A DNA stretch of 64,000 bases from Sphingomonas sp. Leaf412 (GTDB lineage Bacteria; Pseudomonadota; Alphaproteobacteria; Sphingomonadales; Sphingomonadaceae): assembly GCF_001425405.1 (NCBI RefSeq), contig NZ_LMQP01000001.1, forward strand, positions 165,801 to 229,800, written 5' to 3'. The notes under the pieces were generated by a model, which searched no databases, was not told the DNA's origin, and was given only the letters and a program-made list of their open reading frames with translations. A program made the position numbers and the translations under genes. Positions 19,471 through 28,860 of this stretch are shown one piece after another; positions within the stretch are counted from its first letter, which is position 1; every line of letters starts with the position of its first letter.

Positions 19471-20927
19471 CAGCCCGACTTCGTCCACATGTCGACCTGC
19501 TGTTGCAGGTAGCTCTGCGTCGCCTTGTACGCCGATACGCGCGTGTTCATGGCGGAGAATTGCGCGGTCATCCGCGTGGTCAGTTTCTCCGTCTGCGCCT
19601 CCAGCAGCGTGGCCTGCTGGGCCAGCGTCGATTTCGCGCCGGCATAGCGCTGCCCCGCCGCACCCAGGCCGTAGACGAAGCTGTTGGCGTTGAACTTCAT
19701 CGATTCCATCGCGGACTGGAGGCCCGTGCCCGCGACCGTCGTGACCGCGAACATCGCCTCCACCGCTTCGGGCGAGCGGGTCATCGCGGTCGTCAACGCG
19801 GCCTCGTCCACCTCCAGCGTCCCCTGCCGGGTCGTCCGCACCCCGATCGACGCCAGCGTGGACGGCGATCCCGCGGCCGCGCCGGGCAGCAGCACCGTGG
19901 ACGCCAGCCCGCGCAGCATGTTGCCCATCTGCCGCGCCGCCGGATCGGCACGCAGCGGCCCGGTCACCGGGTCGGTCTGCTCCTTCAGGATCGCCAGCAC
20001 TTCGTTGTAGGTCGCGACGAAATCCTTCACCGCGCCGGTCAGCGCCGCCGTCGGCGTCGTGCTGGTCAGCGTCACCGCGGTCGCGGATTCGGCGACCAGG
20101 GTCAGCTTCATGCCCTCCACGACGTCGGCGACCTCGTTGGAGGCGCGTTCGATCGCGATGCCGTCGACGGTCAGCTGCGCATTGCGGGCCGCCTGCGTGA
20201 TCGTGGAATTGGTGGCGCCCGCCCCGACGTCGACGACGGACAGGTCGCCCGTCTCGCTCGTGCTGGTGACCGTGAACGCCTGCGCCGCCCCGGTCGCGCC
20301 GCGCAGCGACAGATACGCCTTCCCGCTGCCGTCCGTGACGACGGAGGCGGTCACCCCCGCCTCCTTGCTGGCGTTGATCGCCGCCGCGATGCCCGCGGGC
20401 GTGCCCTTGTCCGCACCGATCGCGATCGCGACCGCCTTGCCCCCGGTCGTGATCGTCAGCGTGCCCGTCCCGATCGTCGCGGTCGCGCTGTCGAACGGCG
20501 TGACGGTCACCGCGGTCTGCGCCGCCGCCAGCCGGTCGACCCGCAGGCTGGCGGTCCTCCCCGCCAGTGCCGCGCCGGGCAGCGCGCTCGCGGTCAGCGT
20601 CGACGGCGCCGAACTGACCGGCTGCGACGTCAGCGTGCCGCCGCGGACCAGCGTGTCCAGCGCCTTGGCGAATTCGGTGATCGTGTTCTTCAGCGTCGCG
20701 ACGCCGGAAATCTGCGCGGTCAGCGCATCCTGCCGCTTGGTCAGCGCCATGCGGCGACCCGCGAACTGCGCCTCGACCAGCGAGGGGACCAGGGTTCCGA
20801 TGTCGAGATCGGACCCAGTGCCCAGCGACTTGAGCAGCGAGGACGCGGCCGACTTCGTCACGCCGGCGGTGGTCGCCGCCGGTGTCGTCGTCGCGGTCGT
20901 CGCGGTGGTGCTCGTGGTGATTGCCAT
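19470..20927 (-). CDS. fliD: Flagellar filament cap protein FliD
   Basis: This 485-residue secreted protein forms the cap under which flagellin subunits fold. The N-terminal part (GSDLDIGTLVPSLVEAQFAGRR, then helical heptads to residue 95) and the C-terminal coil (ESMKFNANSFVYGLGAAGQRYAG onwards to YLQQQVDMW) match the two terminal FliD domains. The Thr/Ala-rich first 30 residues carry no cleavable signal, as expected for export through the flagellar gate. GGAAGGG precedes the ATG. It follows flhB by 34 bases. Confidence 0.93.
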   Translation of the reverse strand: MAITTSTTATTATTTPAATTAGVTKSAASSLLKSLGTGSDLDIGTLVPSLVEAQFAGRRMALTKRQDALTAQISGVATLKNTITEFAKALDTLVRGGTLTSQPVSSAPSTLTASALPGAALAGRTASLRVDRLAAAQTAVTVTPFDSATATIGTGTLTITTGGKAVAIAIGADKGTPAGIAAAINASKEAGVTASVVTDGSGKAYLSLRGATGAAQAFTVTSTSETGDLSVVDVGAGATNSTITQAARNAQLTVDGIAIERASNEVADVVEGMKLTLVAESATAVTLTSTTPTAALTGAVKDFVATYNEVLAILKEQTDPVTGPLRADPAARQMGNMLRGLASTVLLPGAAAGSPSTLASIGVRTTRQGTLEVDEAALTTAMTRSPEAVEAMFAVTTVAGTGLQSAMESMKFNANSFVYGLGAAGQRYAGAKSTLAQQATLLEAQTEKLTTRMTAQFSAMNTRVSAYKATQSYLQQQVDMWTKSG

Positions 20928-20961
20928 ACGCCCTTCCTAAACGACCGCCGGGGCCGCACCT

Positions 20962-22083
20962 TTACGCCTGCTGGTTGCCGTTTTCGTCGAACCGCGCGGT
21001 CGGCGGCACCTCGATCGCGGGTTGCGCGACGCCGCCCTGTGCCGCGTTGATCCCGAACACGAAGGCGAGGACCGACGCGATGGCCAGGTACAGGTCGTCG
21101 CGCACCTCCTGCCCCTCGCGACTGGTGTAATAGACCGCACGGGCCAGCGCCGGATATTCCAGCACCTGCACCTTCATCTCCGCCGCAACCTCGCGGATCG
21201 CCAGCGCGGTGGCGCCCCGCCCCTTGGCGACGACGACCGGCACCTGGTCGCGCCCGCGATCGTAGCGCAGCGCGACCGCGAAATGCGTCGGGTTGGTCAG
21301 CACCACGTCCGCCTCCGCCATCGCCTTACGCATGCCCCCTGACAGCATCTCGCGCTGCCGTGCGCGCAGATGCCCCTTCATCTCCGGATTGCCCTCGCTC
21401 TCCTTATGCTCGTCGCGCACCTCCTGCTTGCTCATGCGCAGCTTGCGCAGCAGCTGCATGATCTGCGTCGGCACGTCGAACATCGCGATGGCGACGAGGC
21501 CCAGCGACATCACCAGCAACACCGTCATCAACGTCGATCCCAGCGACCCGATGGCCCGGTCGATGTCGGTGGAGGCGAGGCCGAAGCTGAAGTTCGCGGT
21601 CTTCCACAGCATGTACGCACCGATCGAGCCGAGCAGCAGCACCTTCAGCAACGACTTGCCCAGTTCCATCCACCCGTTCATGCCGAAGATGCGCTTCAGC
21701 CCCGACGCGGGGTTCAGCCGGTTGCCCTTGGGCGCCAGCAACCCGCCGTTGAACGTCAGGCTGCCCAGCGCGCCCTGGCTCACGATCGCGGCGACGACGG
21801 TGATCGCGAACAGGGTGCCCAGCGACGGCAGCAGCTTCCACCCCGCCTCCAGCAGCGGCGCCATGGGGCGGAAATCCTCCACCTCGCCGCGCCCGAAGGT
21901 GAAGCTGGCGCGCATCACCTCACGGCAGGCGCGCACCAGCTTGGGACCGAAGAACATCATCCACGATATGCCCGCCAGCACGACCAGAGCGGTCGCCAGG
22001 TCGCGGCTCTTGAGGATGTCGCCCTTCTTGCGCGAATCGTCCCTGCGCTTCTGGGTTGGTGCTTCGGTCTTTTCGCCCGACAT
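20962..22083 (-). CDS. flhB: Flagellar export switch protein FlhB
   Basis: This 373-residue inner-membrane protein of the flagellar type III gate switches export from rod/hook to filament substrates. Four membrane segments are visible before residue 215, followed by the cytoplasmic domain with the self-cleaving site NPTH (264-267, in VLTNPTHFAVALRYD). The N-terminus (GEKTEAPTQKRRDDSRKKGD) is typical. The ATG overlaps the fliR stop by one base (TGATG). Confidence 0.96.
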   Translation of the reverse strand: MSGEKTEAPTQKRRDDSRKKGDILKSRDLATALVVLAGISWMMFFGPKLVRACREVMRASFTFGRGEVEDFRPMAPLLEAGWKLLPSLGTLFAITVVAAIVSQGALGSLTFNGGLLAPKGNRLNPASGLKRIFGMNGWMELGKSLLKVLLLGSIGAYMLWKTANFSFGLASTDIDRAIGSLGSTLMTVLLVMSLGLVAIAMFDVPTQIMQLLRKLRMSKQEVRDEHKESEGNPEMKGHLRARQREMLSGGMRKAMAEADVVLTNPTHFAVALRYDRGRDQVPVVVAKGRGATALAIREVAAEMKVQVLEYPALARAVYYTSREGQEVRDDLYLAIASVLAFVFGINAAQGGVAQPAIEVPPTARFDENGNQQA

Positions 22084-22856
22084 CAGCCCAGCACCAGCGC
22101 CTGTGTGGCGTCGAGCCCCTCGCGCACGATCACCAGCATGAAATCACCCATCGCCGGAAACGCGATGGCGAGCGCGACGACGCCCGCGGCGAGGCTGGCG
22201 GGCAGGCCGACCGCGAACAGGTTCAGCGCGGGCGCGGACCGCGACAGCATCCCGAGCACGAGATTGAGGCACAGCAAAAGGAACCCGACCGGCAGCGCCA
22301 GCAGCAGTCCCGCCATGAAGGCATAGCCGCCGAACAGCGCGATGTCGCGCAACTGCCCCGTCGTCATCCACGCCGCACCCGGCGGCAACGCGGTGTAGCT
22401 GCGCAGGATCATGTCGACCAGCATCAGGTGGCCGTCCATCGACAGGAACAGCAGCGTCAGCAGGATCGACAGGAACTGCCCGATCGCAGGGCTGGACCGC
22501 CCGGAATTCGGATCGATCATGTTGGCGAAGCCGATGCCCATCGATCCGCCGATGATCTCGCCCGCGATCAACGGCGCGGCGAACGCGATCTGCAAGACGA
22601 AGCCGAGCGCGAGGCCGACGAGCAATTCCGCCGCGACCGCGACGAAGGTGACGAGCGAGAAGATCTGCGCCGGCGGCGTGACGGGATTGGCGCCCAGCAC
22701 CATCACCCCGATCGCGCCCGACAGCGCGACGCGCACCGGCAGCGGCACCGACACGTTGCCGAACACGGGCGCGAACACGAACGCCGCACCCACGCGCACC
22801 ATCACGAACAGCAGCGCCCACAGCTGCGGCTCGATCGCAAGGCCGAAGCCTAGCAT
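22083..22856 (-). CDS. fliR: Flagellar export gate protein FliR
   Basis: This 257-residue protein with about six membrane segments is a core part of the FliPQR export gate. MVRVGAAFVFAPVFGN near the start and GIGFANMIDPNSG in the middle are family hallmarks. The ATG at residue MLGFGL is chosen because homologues start just before the first membrane segment; the Shine-Dalgarno is weak. A 223-base gap with a palindromic repeat separates it from fliQ, the only large gap in the cluster. Confidence 0.93.
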   Translation of the reverse strand: MLGFGLAIEPQLWALLFVMVRVGAAFVFAPVFGNVSVPLPVRVALSGAIGVMVLGANPVTPPAQIFSLVTFVAVAAELLVGLALGFVLQIAFAAPLIAGEIIGGSMGIGFANMIDPNSGRSSPAIGQFLSILLTLLFLSMDGHLMLVDMILRSYTALPPGAAWMTTGQLRDIALFGGYAFMAGLLLALPVGFLLLCLNLVLGMLSRSAPALNLFAVGLPASLAAGVVALAIAFPAMGDFMLVIVREGLDATQALVLG

Positions 22857-22971
22857 GGCGCACGCGGCGAGAGCGCGCGCGCCGCGCGCCACGCGGCGAA
22901 GCCCGGCCGGCGGGCGCGCCGCGCCCGTTCGACGACGCGGCTTCGCCGCGGCGCCACCGCGCTCACACAAG

Positions 22972-23061
22972 CGTCACCCCGGCGTAGACCGGGGTCCAGA
23001 GTCCTGGATGCGGACACCGGTTCTGCTTGGCCCTGGACCCCGGCCTGCGCCGGGGTAACGG
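22972..23061. repeat. Palindromic intergenic repeat, family A copy 3
   Basis: Outer units GCGTCACCCCGGCGTAGACC and CCTGCGCCGGGGTAACGGGG flank an inner GGGGTCCAG...CTGGACCCC inverted repeat. It lies inside the flagellar cluster between fliQ and fliR and could set different mRNA levels on its two sides. Confidence 0.75.
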
Positions 23062-23079
23062 GGTGGAAACGTATCACCG

Positions 23080-23361
23080 CTAGCGCACCAGATCCGGGAT
23101 GCGGGAAAAGATCTCGTTCGTGAAATCGCTCAACAGGCCGAGGATCATCGCGCCGAACACCATGATCGACACCGCGACCACGATCAGCTTCGGTACGAAG
23201 CTCAGCGTCTGTTCCTGGATCGACGTCGCGGCCTGCACCATGCCCAGGATCAGCCCCGACAGCAGCGCCGGGATCAGGATCGGCGCGGCGGCGAGCGCCA
23301 GCACCCACATGGTCTGGTTCGCGATCGTCAGGAAATAATCGGCATCGACGAGCGGTTGCAT
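23080..23361 (-). CDS. fliQ: Flagellar export gate protein FliQ
   Basis: This 93-residue protein with two membrane hairpin helices (about 14-40 and 52-78) matches FliQ. The segment VQAATSIQEQTLSFVPKL is characteristic. Four FliQ copies join FliP and FliR in the gate. The ATG has GGAAAG about 6 bases upstream and it starts 22 bases after fliP. Confidence 0.95.
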   Translation of the reverse strand: MQPLVDADYFLTIANQTMWVLALAAAPILIPALLSGLILGMVQAATSIQEQTLSFVPKLIVVAVSIMVFGAMILGLLSDFTNEIFSRIPDLVR

Positions 23362-23383
23362 CTGCTTCTTTCCGGTCCGGGGA

Positions 23384-24274
23384 TCAGGTCGCGAAACTGT
23401 TGGCGAGGCTGCCCATCGTCAGCGCCCACCCGTCGACCAGCACGAACAGCAGCAGCTTGAACGGCAGCGAGATGATCGTCGGCGACATCATCATCATGCC
23501 CAGCGCCATCAGGACGGTCGCGACGACCAGATCGATAACGATGAAGGGTAGGAATACGAGGAACCCGATCTGGAACGCGGTCTTCAGCTCGCTGGTGACG
23601 AAGGCGGGCAGCAGGACCGAGAAGGGCACGTCGTTAGTGCTGCGATACGGGCCGGACTTCGCCATCTGCGCGAACATCGTCAGGTCCTTCACGCGCGTCT
23701 GCTTCACCATGAACGCGTGCAGCGGCGCGCCCGCGGTCTGGATCAGCTGCGTGCCGTTCAGCTGCCCGGCGGCATAGGGCTGGATCGCGGTCGTGTTGAT
23801 CTGCGTCACGACGGGCGCCATGATGAAGAAGCTGAGGAACAGGCTGAGCCCCACCAGCACCTGGTTCGGCGGCGTCTGTTGCAGGCCCAGCGCCTGGCGC
23901 AGGATCGACAGGACGATGATGATCCGCGTGAAGCTGGTCATCATCAACAGGATGCCCGGCAGGATCGTCAGCAGGCCCATGATGATGAGGACCTGCAACG
24001 ACAGCGACAGCGACCCGCCGCCGCTCGTGCCGCCGGCCGAACCGTTCGACAGCTGCCCCAGCGCGCGATCGACCGCATCGCCGACCGCGGGCGCCGCCGG
24101 TGCGGCCTGCGCGAACGCCGGCATCGCGACGATGAAGCCGATCACGATCGCCAGCGCCGCGAACAGCCACTTGCGTCCCCGCGACGGCGCAGACCCGGAC
24201 TGGGCGTCCGCCGTCACGGAGGCACGGCTCTGCCGGATCAGCGGCGAACCCCGACCGGTACGCGTCACGTTCAT
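23384..24274 (-). CDS. fliP: Flagellar export gate protein FliP
   Basis: This 296-residue protein has an extra basic N-terminus, a signal-like helix (about 36-56 ending AFAQA) and then the FliP core of four membrane segments. Hallmarks are [33 protein letters not shown] (here in pieces), the [14 protein letters not shown] segment, and [24 protein letters not shown] near the end. Five copies form the gate ring. The ATG overlaps the fliO stop by one base. The N-terminal extension before the signal-like helix is longer than usual, so a start further downstream is possible. Confidence 0.94.
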   Translation of the reverse strand: MNVTRTGRGSPLIRQSRASVTADAQSGSAPSRGRKWLFAALAIVIGFIVAMPAFAQAAPAAPAVGDAVDRALGQLSNGSAGGTSGGGSLSLSLQVLIIMGLLTILPGILLMMTSFTRIIIVLSILRQALGLQQTPPNQVLVGLSLFLSFFIMAPVVTQINTTAIQPYAAGQLNGTQLIQTAGAPLHAFMVKQTRVKDLTMFAQMAKSGPYRSTNDVPFSVLLPAFVTSELKTAFQIGFLVFLPFIVIDLVVATVLMALGMMMMSPTIISLPFKLLLFVLVDGWALTMGSLANSFAT

Positions 24275-24540
24275 CACAGCACGTCCACCGCTTTGCTCTT
24301 GTCCACCAGCTGCACGCCGCCGCGCCCGACGGACACCAGCAACCGGCTCCCCTCGAAATCGACCACCGCCAGCCGCAGGCCCGGCGAGATCATCATCGTT
24401 TCCTTCACCGCGATCATGCGCGCCTGCTGGCGCCCCGGCATCCGGCTTTCCAGCCGCCGCCACAGGTACAGGCACCCGATCATCAGGCCGCAGACCAGCG
24501 GCAGCAGGACGATGAGCTTCAGGATATAGGACCACATCAT
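24274..24540 (-). CDS. fliO: Flagellar protein FliO
   Basis: This 88-residue protein has one membrane segment (about 5-27) and a short cytoplasmic domain ([19 protein letters not shown]), the pattern of FliO, which helps assemble the FliP ring. It is short but its position between fliN and fliP is standard. Two adjacent ATGs (24540 and 24537) are possible starts. Confidence 0.85.
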   Translation of the reverse strand: MMWSYILKLIVLLPLVCGLMIGCLYLWRRLESRMPGRQQARMIAVKETMMISPGLRLAVVDFEGSRLLVSVGRGGVQLVDKSKAVDVL

Positions 24541-24559
24541 GCCATCGGACTCCGGGGGG

Positions 24560-24850
24560 TCAGCCGCGCTTCTCGGGGGCGATCAACTCGGTCATCTTCA
24601 CGCCGAAGCGCTCGCCCACGGTCACGACCTCGCCACGCCCGATCAGCGTGCCGTTGACGAACACGTCCAGCAGCTCGCCCGCGTTGCGGTCCAGCTCGAT
24701 CACGCTCGCCTCGCCCAGCGCCAGCAATTCGCGCAGCGACAGCGTCGTCGACCCGATCTCGACGGTCAGCCTGACGTCGACGTCCTGCAACAGGCGCAGG
24801 TTCGCCGCCACGGCCGCGTCGACGGGAAAGCCGCCGGTCATGTCGTTCAT
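24560..24850 (-). CDS. fliN: Flagellar C-ring protein FliN
   Basis: This 96-residue protein is a single SpoA-type domain (DVDVRLTVEIGSTTLSLRELLALGEASVIELDR ... GRGEVVTVGERFGVKMTEL, shown in pieces), the base of the rotor C ring. The short N-terminus is normal for alphaproteobacteria. The ATG overlaps the fliM stop by 4 nt (ATGA), so FliM and FliN synthesis is coupled. Confidence 0.94.
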   Translation of the reverse strand: MNDMTGGFPVDAAVAANLRLLQDVDVRLTVEIGSTTLSLRELLALGEASVIELDRNAGELLDVFVNGTLIGRGEVVTVGERFGVKMTELIAPEKRG

Positions 24851-25803
24851 GGAAGAAGTCCTTCGAGATGGGAAAGGCGGATCGCGGCCTTGCCGTTGGA
24901 GGTACCGACCGTGCCGGTGCCCAGCAGGGACGTGCCGACCATGACGGGTACGTCGTCGGCGAAATCGATCGGGATGATGTCGCCCGCCTTCAGCCCCATC
25001 AGGCGGTGAAGGCTGACCATCGGCTCCGCCAGGACCGAACGTACCGGCAAGCGCACGGCCATCGCCGCGCGCGTCAACCCGGTACGCCATGCCTGATCGG
25101 GCTCTGCGGGCCTGGCGACGACGGGGCCGGTCAGTTCCACCGCATGCGGCTTCAGCGCGGCGACGGGATACAGGATATCGACGAACACCGGTTTCGCATC
25201 GCCGCGCACGACGCCGAAACGGGTGACGATCACCACGTCCTCGACCTCCACGCCCGCGACGTGCGCGGCATTGGATTCGCAGCGGCCGACCGTGAACGAC
25301 ATGCGGGCCAGCGGCTCCCACGCGGTTTCCAGCGCCTGGGCGATGCCCGCCCCGAAACGGTCGGCCAACGCCTCCGCCGCGGGTGAGAATTCACGCGGCA
25401 TCGTCGCGGGCGCATCGCCCGTGCCGCCGAAGAACAGGTCGAGCAGCGTCAGCAGCAGCGGACCGTCGACGACGCACAGCACCGCGCGCCCGTCCATGCC
25501 CAGCGGGATCCAGGCGGTAAGCTGTTCCGCGCGGCCGGCGCGGTAATCGCCCACGCGGACGACCTCCAGCGGCTCCGCCCAGGCGCGGCACTCGGTGCGC
25601 AACAATCCCTCGAACGCCGCGCGTACGCCCCGCGCCGCCCGTGCGGACAGGTGCTGCAACGCGTGCAGGTCGCCGAACGGATGCAGCTTGGGCGCGCCCA
25701 GCACCGCCGCGCCCACCGCCGCCGCACGCGCGCGATCGCGCCGGTCCGGCGACGCGGCGCCAGCCTCCTGGGCTGATTCGGTGGTTTCGGGCGTGTTAAC
25801 CAT
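24847..25803 (-). CDS. fliM: Flagellar switch protein FliM, without visible CheY-binding peptide
   Basis: This 318-residue protein has the FliM middle domain (about 40-235, including LLDLFFGGTGD and EPLARMSFTVGRCESN) and a C-terminal SpoA domain (about 245-318, LMGLKAGDIIPIDF). It joins FliG and FliN in the rotor switch. The N-terminal 35 residues are Ala/Glu/Arg-rich and lack the usual LSQ-x-EIDALL-like peptide that binds phospho-CheY. The start is well placed (6 bases after fliL). Switching by CheY may therefore work through another contact. Confidence 0.9.
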   Translation of the reverse strand: MVNTPETTESAQEAGAASPDRRDRARAAAVGAAVLGAPKLHPFGDLHALQHLSARAARGVRAAFEGLLRTECRAWAEPLEVVRVGDYRAGRAEQLTAWIPLGMDGRAVLCVVDGPLLLTLLDLFFGGTGDAPATMPREFSPAAEALADRFGAGIAQALETAWEPLARMSFTVGRCESNAAHVAGVEVEDVVIVTRFGVVRGDAKPVFVDILYPVAALKPHAVELTGPVVARPAEPDQAWRTGLTRAAMAVRLPVRSVLAEPMVSLHRLMGLKAGDIIPIDFADDVPVMVGTSLLGTGTVGTSNGKAAIRLSHLEGLLP

Positions 25804-25809
25804 GCCCGG

Positions 25810-26457
25810 TCACTGAACGACGAAATTGGTAAAGTAGACGTTACCGATCCCGCCGAATCCCTCCTTTTCCTTCAGAACCTGGTTGATCGATGCGACGAGC
25901 CGTTTCTGGAGCTGCTTCTTGCCCTCGGACGAGAACACCTGGTCCTCGGTCGTGTCGCCCAGCGCCATCAGGATCGCGGATCGCACCGCGATGTCGTTGG
26001 TCTTCAGGTTCGTGATGACCTTGTCGTCGTACGGCGTCGACACCGCGACCCCGACCTGGACGATATGCGCGGAATCCTGGAGGTTGGACGTGAAGTCGCG
26101 TTCCATCGCGTAATAGTTGGACGCATATTTCTCCCCGCCCGATCCCGCGGGGGTCGGCGCGCCCTTTGCCTCGCCTTCCGCGGCCTCCTCGCCTTCGCCG
26201 CCGCCATGGTCGCCGCCACCCTCGCCTTCGCCGCCCTCGCCGGCGTGCTTCTGTTCCGCCTTGGGCACCAGCTTGGGCTTGTTCGGGTCCTCCGCCGGAC
26301 CGGCATGCGCGCCGCCGCCGATCATGCCGGAACCGGCCGCGTACAGGCCGGCGCCGACACCGCCGCCGACGAGCACGCCGACGCCGATGACGGCGACCAG
26401 GATCTTCTTCATCTTGCCCTTCTTCTTCGCAGGGGCGGCGTCGGGGGTGTCGCTCAT
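25810..26457 (-). CDS. fliL: Flagellar basal-body protein FliL
   Basis: This 215-residue protein has a lysine-rich cytoplasmic N-terminus (KKKGKMKKI), one membrane helix (about 19-42), and a periplasmic FliL domain (about 105-215, YAMERDFTSNL to VYFTNFVVQ) that supports stator function. Between them is an unusually low-complexity Gly/Glu-rich linker (about 70-95). Position between fliK and fliM is conserved. Confidence 0.9.
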   Translation of the reverse strand: MSDTPDAAPAKKKGKMKKILVAVIGVGVLVGGGVGAGLYAAGSGMIGGGAHAGPAEDPNKPKLVPKAEQKHAGEGGEGEGGGDHGGGEGEEAAEGEAKGAPTPAGSGGEKYASNYYAMERDFTSNLQDSAHIVQVGVAVSTPYDDKVITNLKTNDIAVRSAILMALGDTTEDQVFSSEGKKQLQKRLVASINQVLKEKEGFGGIGNVYFTNFVVQ

Positions 26458-26480
26458 CGGTCAGTCCTCCAGGGCATGGG

Positions 26481-28400
26481 TCAGGCGACGCGCTCGTCGC
26501 CGGTGTCGGTGGATCGGGTGGCACCGCGCCGCGCCGACGGCGGCGCGGACGGTTGCTGCTGTGGCTGCTGTTGCCGGCTGCCGGCGGCGCCGTTGCCCGC
26601 GGCGTTCCCGCCGCCGGCATCGGCGGTGCCCTGATGCAGGCGGACGCCGCGCGCCTCGGCCAGTTCGGCCAGCTTCGGTGCGGCATCGGCCAGCAACTGC
26701 CGCGTCTGCGGCTGTTCGGCGGTCAATTGCACCTGCACGCCGTCGCCGTCGCGCGTCAGCGAGACGTCGATCGCGCCCAGCGCGTCGGGGACGAGACGGA
26801 TCGACATGTCCTTGCCCGCCACCCACTCGGCCGCGCCCCAGTTCGCATCGGCGGCGTCACGAAACGCCTCGATCCGCTCGATCATCCGCGCGGGCCATTG
26901 CGCCTGGCGCAGGTCGAGCGGCGCGGTCTGGGCCTGCTGCGCGGACGACGGATCGGTCACGACCGGCACGACGGCGGCCGCGGCCGGTCCCGGCAAGGCA
27001 GGTGCCTCGGTCGTCACCGCGCGGTGGATGGCGTCGGCGAACGTGCGCGCGGCAGTATCGATGCGCGGCGCGGGGGCGGCCCCCCGTGGCGGCACGTCCG
27101 CCGCCACGGCGCCCGGCATCGCCGCGGCGCTCGACGGCTCGGGCTTGGACGTCGTCGCCGTCTTGCTTTCGGGCGCGGGCGACGACGGCGGAGCGGTCAT
27201 CGGCGCGACGGGGCCGAGCGGCACGGGCACCGCGGGGCCGGAAGCGCCGGGGACCGTCGGTGCCGGGATGGCGGGAGGGGGAACGACGGCCGACCGTGTC
27301 GCGTCTGCCGGCGGGCTTCCCCTGCCGCCGCGGCGGGGCGCGGGCGCGTCGACGGCCTGCGCTGCCGCCGGGCCGCGGATATCGACCGGCGGTGTCACGA
27401 GTGGCGAGGCGTCGACGGCGGCAGGTATGGGAGACACCGTCGCTGCGAGTGCCACGATGGGGACGGCCCCGGCGGCGGGCGCCTCCGCCCGCATCGTGCC
27501 GGACGGTGCCGGCGCCGATACAGGCACGACCGAAGGGGTGGGTGACGCAGCGGCCGGCAGCGACGCGGCCGCGGGCGCGGCGGGAAAGGATGCCGCGGGT
27601 GCCGCGCGCCTGGCGACATGGCCGGAATCGCCGGGTGCGGCGGGTGCGCGGGCGATCACGGGCTCGGGCTCGGACGCGCTCGGACCCGTCGTCGTCGCGA
27701 TGACCGGGACCGCCGTCGCCGTATCGACGGGCGAGGGAAGAACGACGACCGGCGGGATCGCGACCGCGGCCATGGGCGCTGGCGCTGCGGGCGTATCGAC
27801 GGGCTCGGCGGAGCGGGCGCGCGCCGGCGGTCGCGCGTCCCCGGCGGCGGGGGCGCTCGTCTGCTTTGTCGCCGCGGGCAGGGACGCCGCCTGCATCGCG
27901 GCGCGCAATTCGTCGCGCGCCGCACGCCGCACCGCCGTCGGACCATCGTCACCGGTCGGGGGAATGGCCACCGGCGATGTGGCGTCGGGCACGGCGGGCG
28001 GCACGACGGGATCGGACGGAAGCGACGCCACCCGGTCGTCGGCGGGCGCTTCGGGCAATTGCGCGATGGGCGATGCCGCGACGGGTTCCGGCAGCGGCGA
28101 CAATGGCGGCAGTGCGGCCGCCGCCTGCGTCAAGCCGGCCCCCGGGGTCGCGACCGCCGCACCGGCGATCGGCGCCGGCATGGTCGCCGCCAGCCACGCC
28201 AGCGCCGCTTCGCCAGCCGGAACGACCTGCGGCAACGGCTTGCCGGGGACGGCAATCGCCTGCCGCGGATCGACCGGCGTGGTGGCGAACAGGGTCGGAA
28301 AGGACGTCGGACCCGCCACGCCGCCGTCCGCGATCGTCGCGGTCGGTGGACCGGGCAGGGTCAATGCGCTGGAAAGCGACCAGGCGGCAATCGATGTCAC
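26481..28400 (-). CDS. fliK: Flagellar hook-length control protein FliK
   Basis: This 639-residue protein is very rich in Pro, Ala, Val and Thr for its first 500 residues, the flexible ruler part of FliK. The C-terminal globular domain (about 525-605, KDMSIRLVPDALGAIDVSL, VQVQLTAEQPQTRQLLAD) is the hook-length control domain that contacts FlhB. A Gln/Ser-rich tail follows. The start is a GTG with a poor Shine-Dalgarno and is uncertain. The length is at the upper end for the family. Confidence 0.87.
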   Translation of the reverse strand: MTSIAAWSLSSALTLPGPPTATIADGGVAGPTSFPTLFATTPVDPRQAIAVPGKPLPQVVPAGEAALAWLAATMPAPIAGAAVATPGAGLTQAAAALPPLSPLPEPVAASPIAQLPEAPADDRVASLPSDPVVPPAVPDATSPVAIPPTGDDGPTAVRRAARDELRAAMQAASLPAATKQTSAPAAGDARPPARARSAEPVDTPAAPAPMAAVAIPPVVVLPSPVDTATAVPVIATTTGPSASEPEPVIARAPAAPGDSGHVARRAAPAASFPAAPAAASLPAAASPTPSVVPVSAPAPSGTMRAEAPAAGAVPIVALAATVSPIPAAVDASPLVTPPVDIRGPAAAQAVDAPAPRRGGRGSPPADATRSAVVPPPAIPAPTVPGASGPAVPVPLGPVAPMTAPPSSPAPESKTATTSKPEPSSAAAMPGAVAADVPPRGAAPAPRIDTAARTFADAIHRAVTTEAPALPGPAAAAVVPVVTDPSSAQQAQTAPLDLRQAQWPARMIERIEAFRDAADANWGAAEWVAGKDMSIRLVPDALGAIDVSLTRDGDGVQVQLTAEQPQTRQLLADAAPKLAELAEARGVRLHQGTADAGGGNAAGNGAAGSRQQQPQQQPSAPPSARRGATRSTDTGDERVA

Positions 28401-28440
28401 GGGTCTTTTTTCGCCTCGCCGGTTGGATACCGACGAAGGT

Positions 28441-28860
28441 TCAGCAAGGATCGTGCCGAACTTTCCGGAACGTCGGCGCGTCCTGCATCGCGCGGATTTC
28501 CGTCGCGATCCCCGCCGCGGTGGCGCGCGCCATCAGCTTCTCGACCGCGCTCTGGTCGCGATGCGCGGACTGGCGCGCCGCGACCGTCCGGTCGGCGGCA
28601 TCCTGCGCGACCCGCACGCGATTGACCGCGGCCTCCGCCGAACGATGCAGGCGATCGCGATAATGCGCCGCCGCGGCGAACGCCGTCGCCGCCGCCATGT
28701 CCGACGACGGCGCGACCGCGGCGGCGAGCCGCCCGATCCGCTCCGCCAGCGCGGTTTCGCTCGCCAGCCCCTCGCGCGCGCGCGCCTCGTCCGCCTGCGC
28801 CAGCCCCAGCTGGAGCGTGCGGACGCGATGGATGCGCGCCAGCCTCTTGGCGTCAGTCAC
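28441..28860 (-). CDS. fliJ: Flagellar export protein FliJ
   Basis: This 139-residue protein is almost wholly helical coiled coil with Ala and Arg-rich heptads, as FliJ, the rotor-like stalk in the FliI ATPase ring. Sequence identity in this family is always low, so the call rests on size, coiled-coil form and place between fliI and fliK. The GTG start overlaps the fliI stop by 8 nt. Confidence 0.8.
   Translation of the reverse strand: MTDAKRLARIHRVRTLQLGLAQADEARAREGLASETALAERIGRLAAAVAPSSDMAAATAFAAAAHYRDRLHRSAEAAVNRVRVAQDAADRTVAARQSAHRDQSAVEKLMARATAAGIATEIRAMQDAPTFRKVRHDPC

Noticed and set aside
20059..20940. Plus-strand frame with smooth Val/Ala/Ser composition opposite fliD
   Set aside because: The composition is the antisense image of the Thr/Ala-rich FliD; no independent signal.
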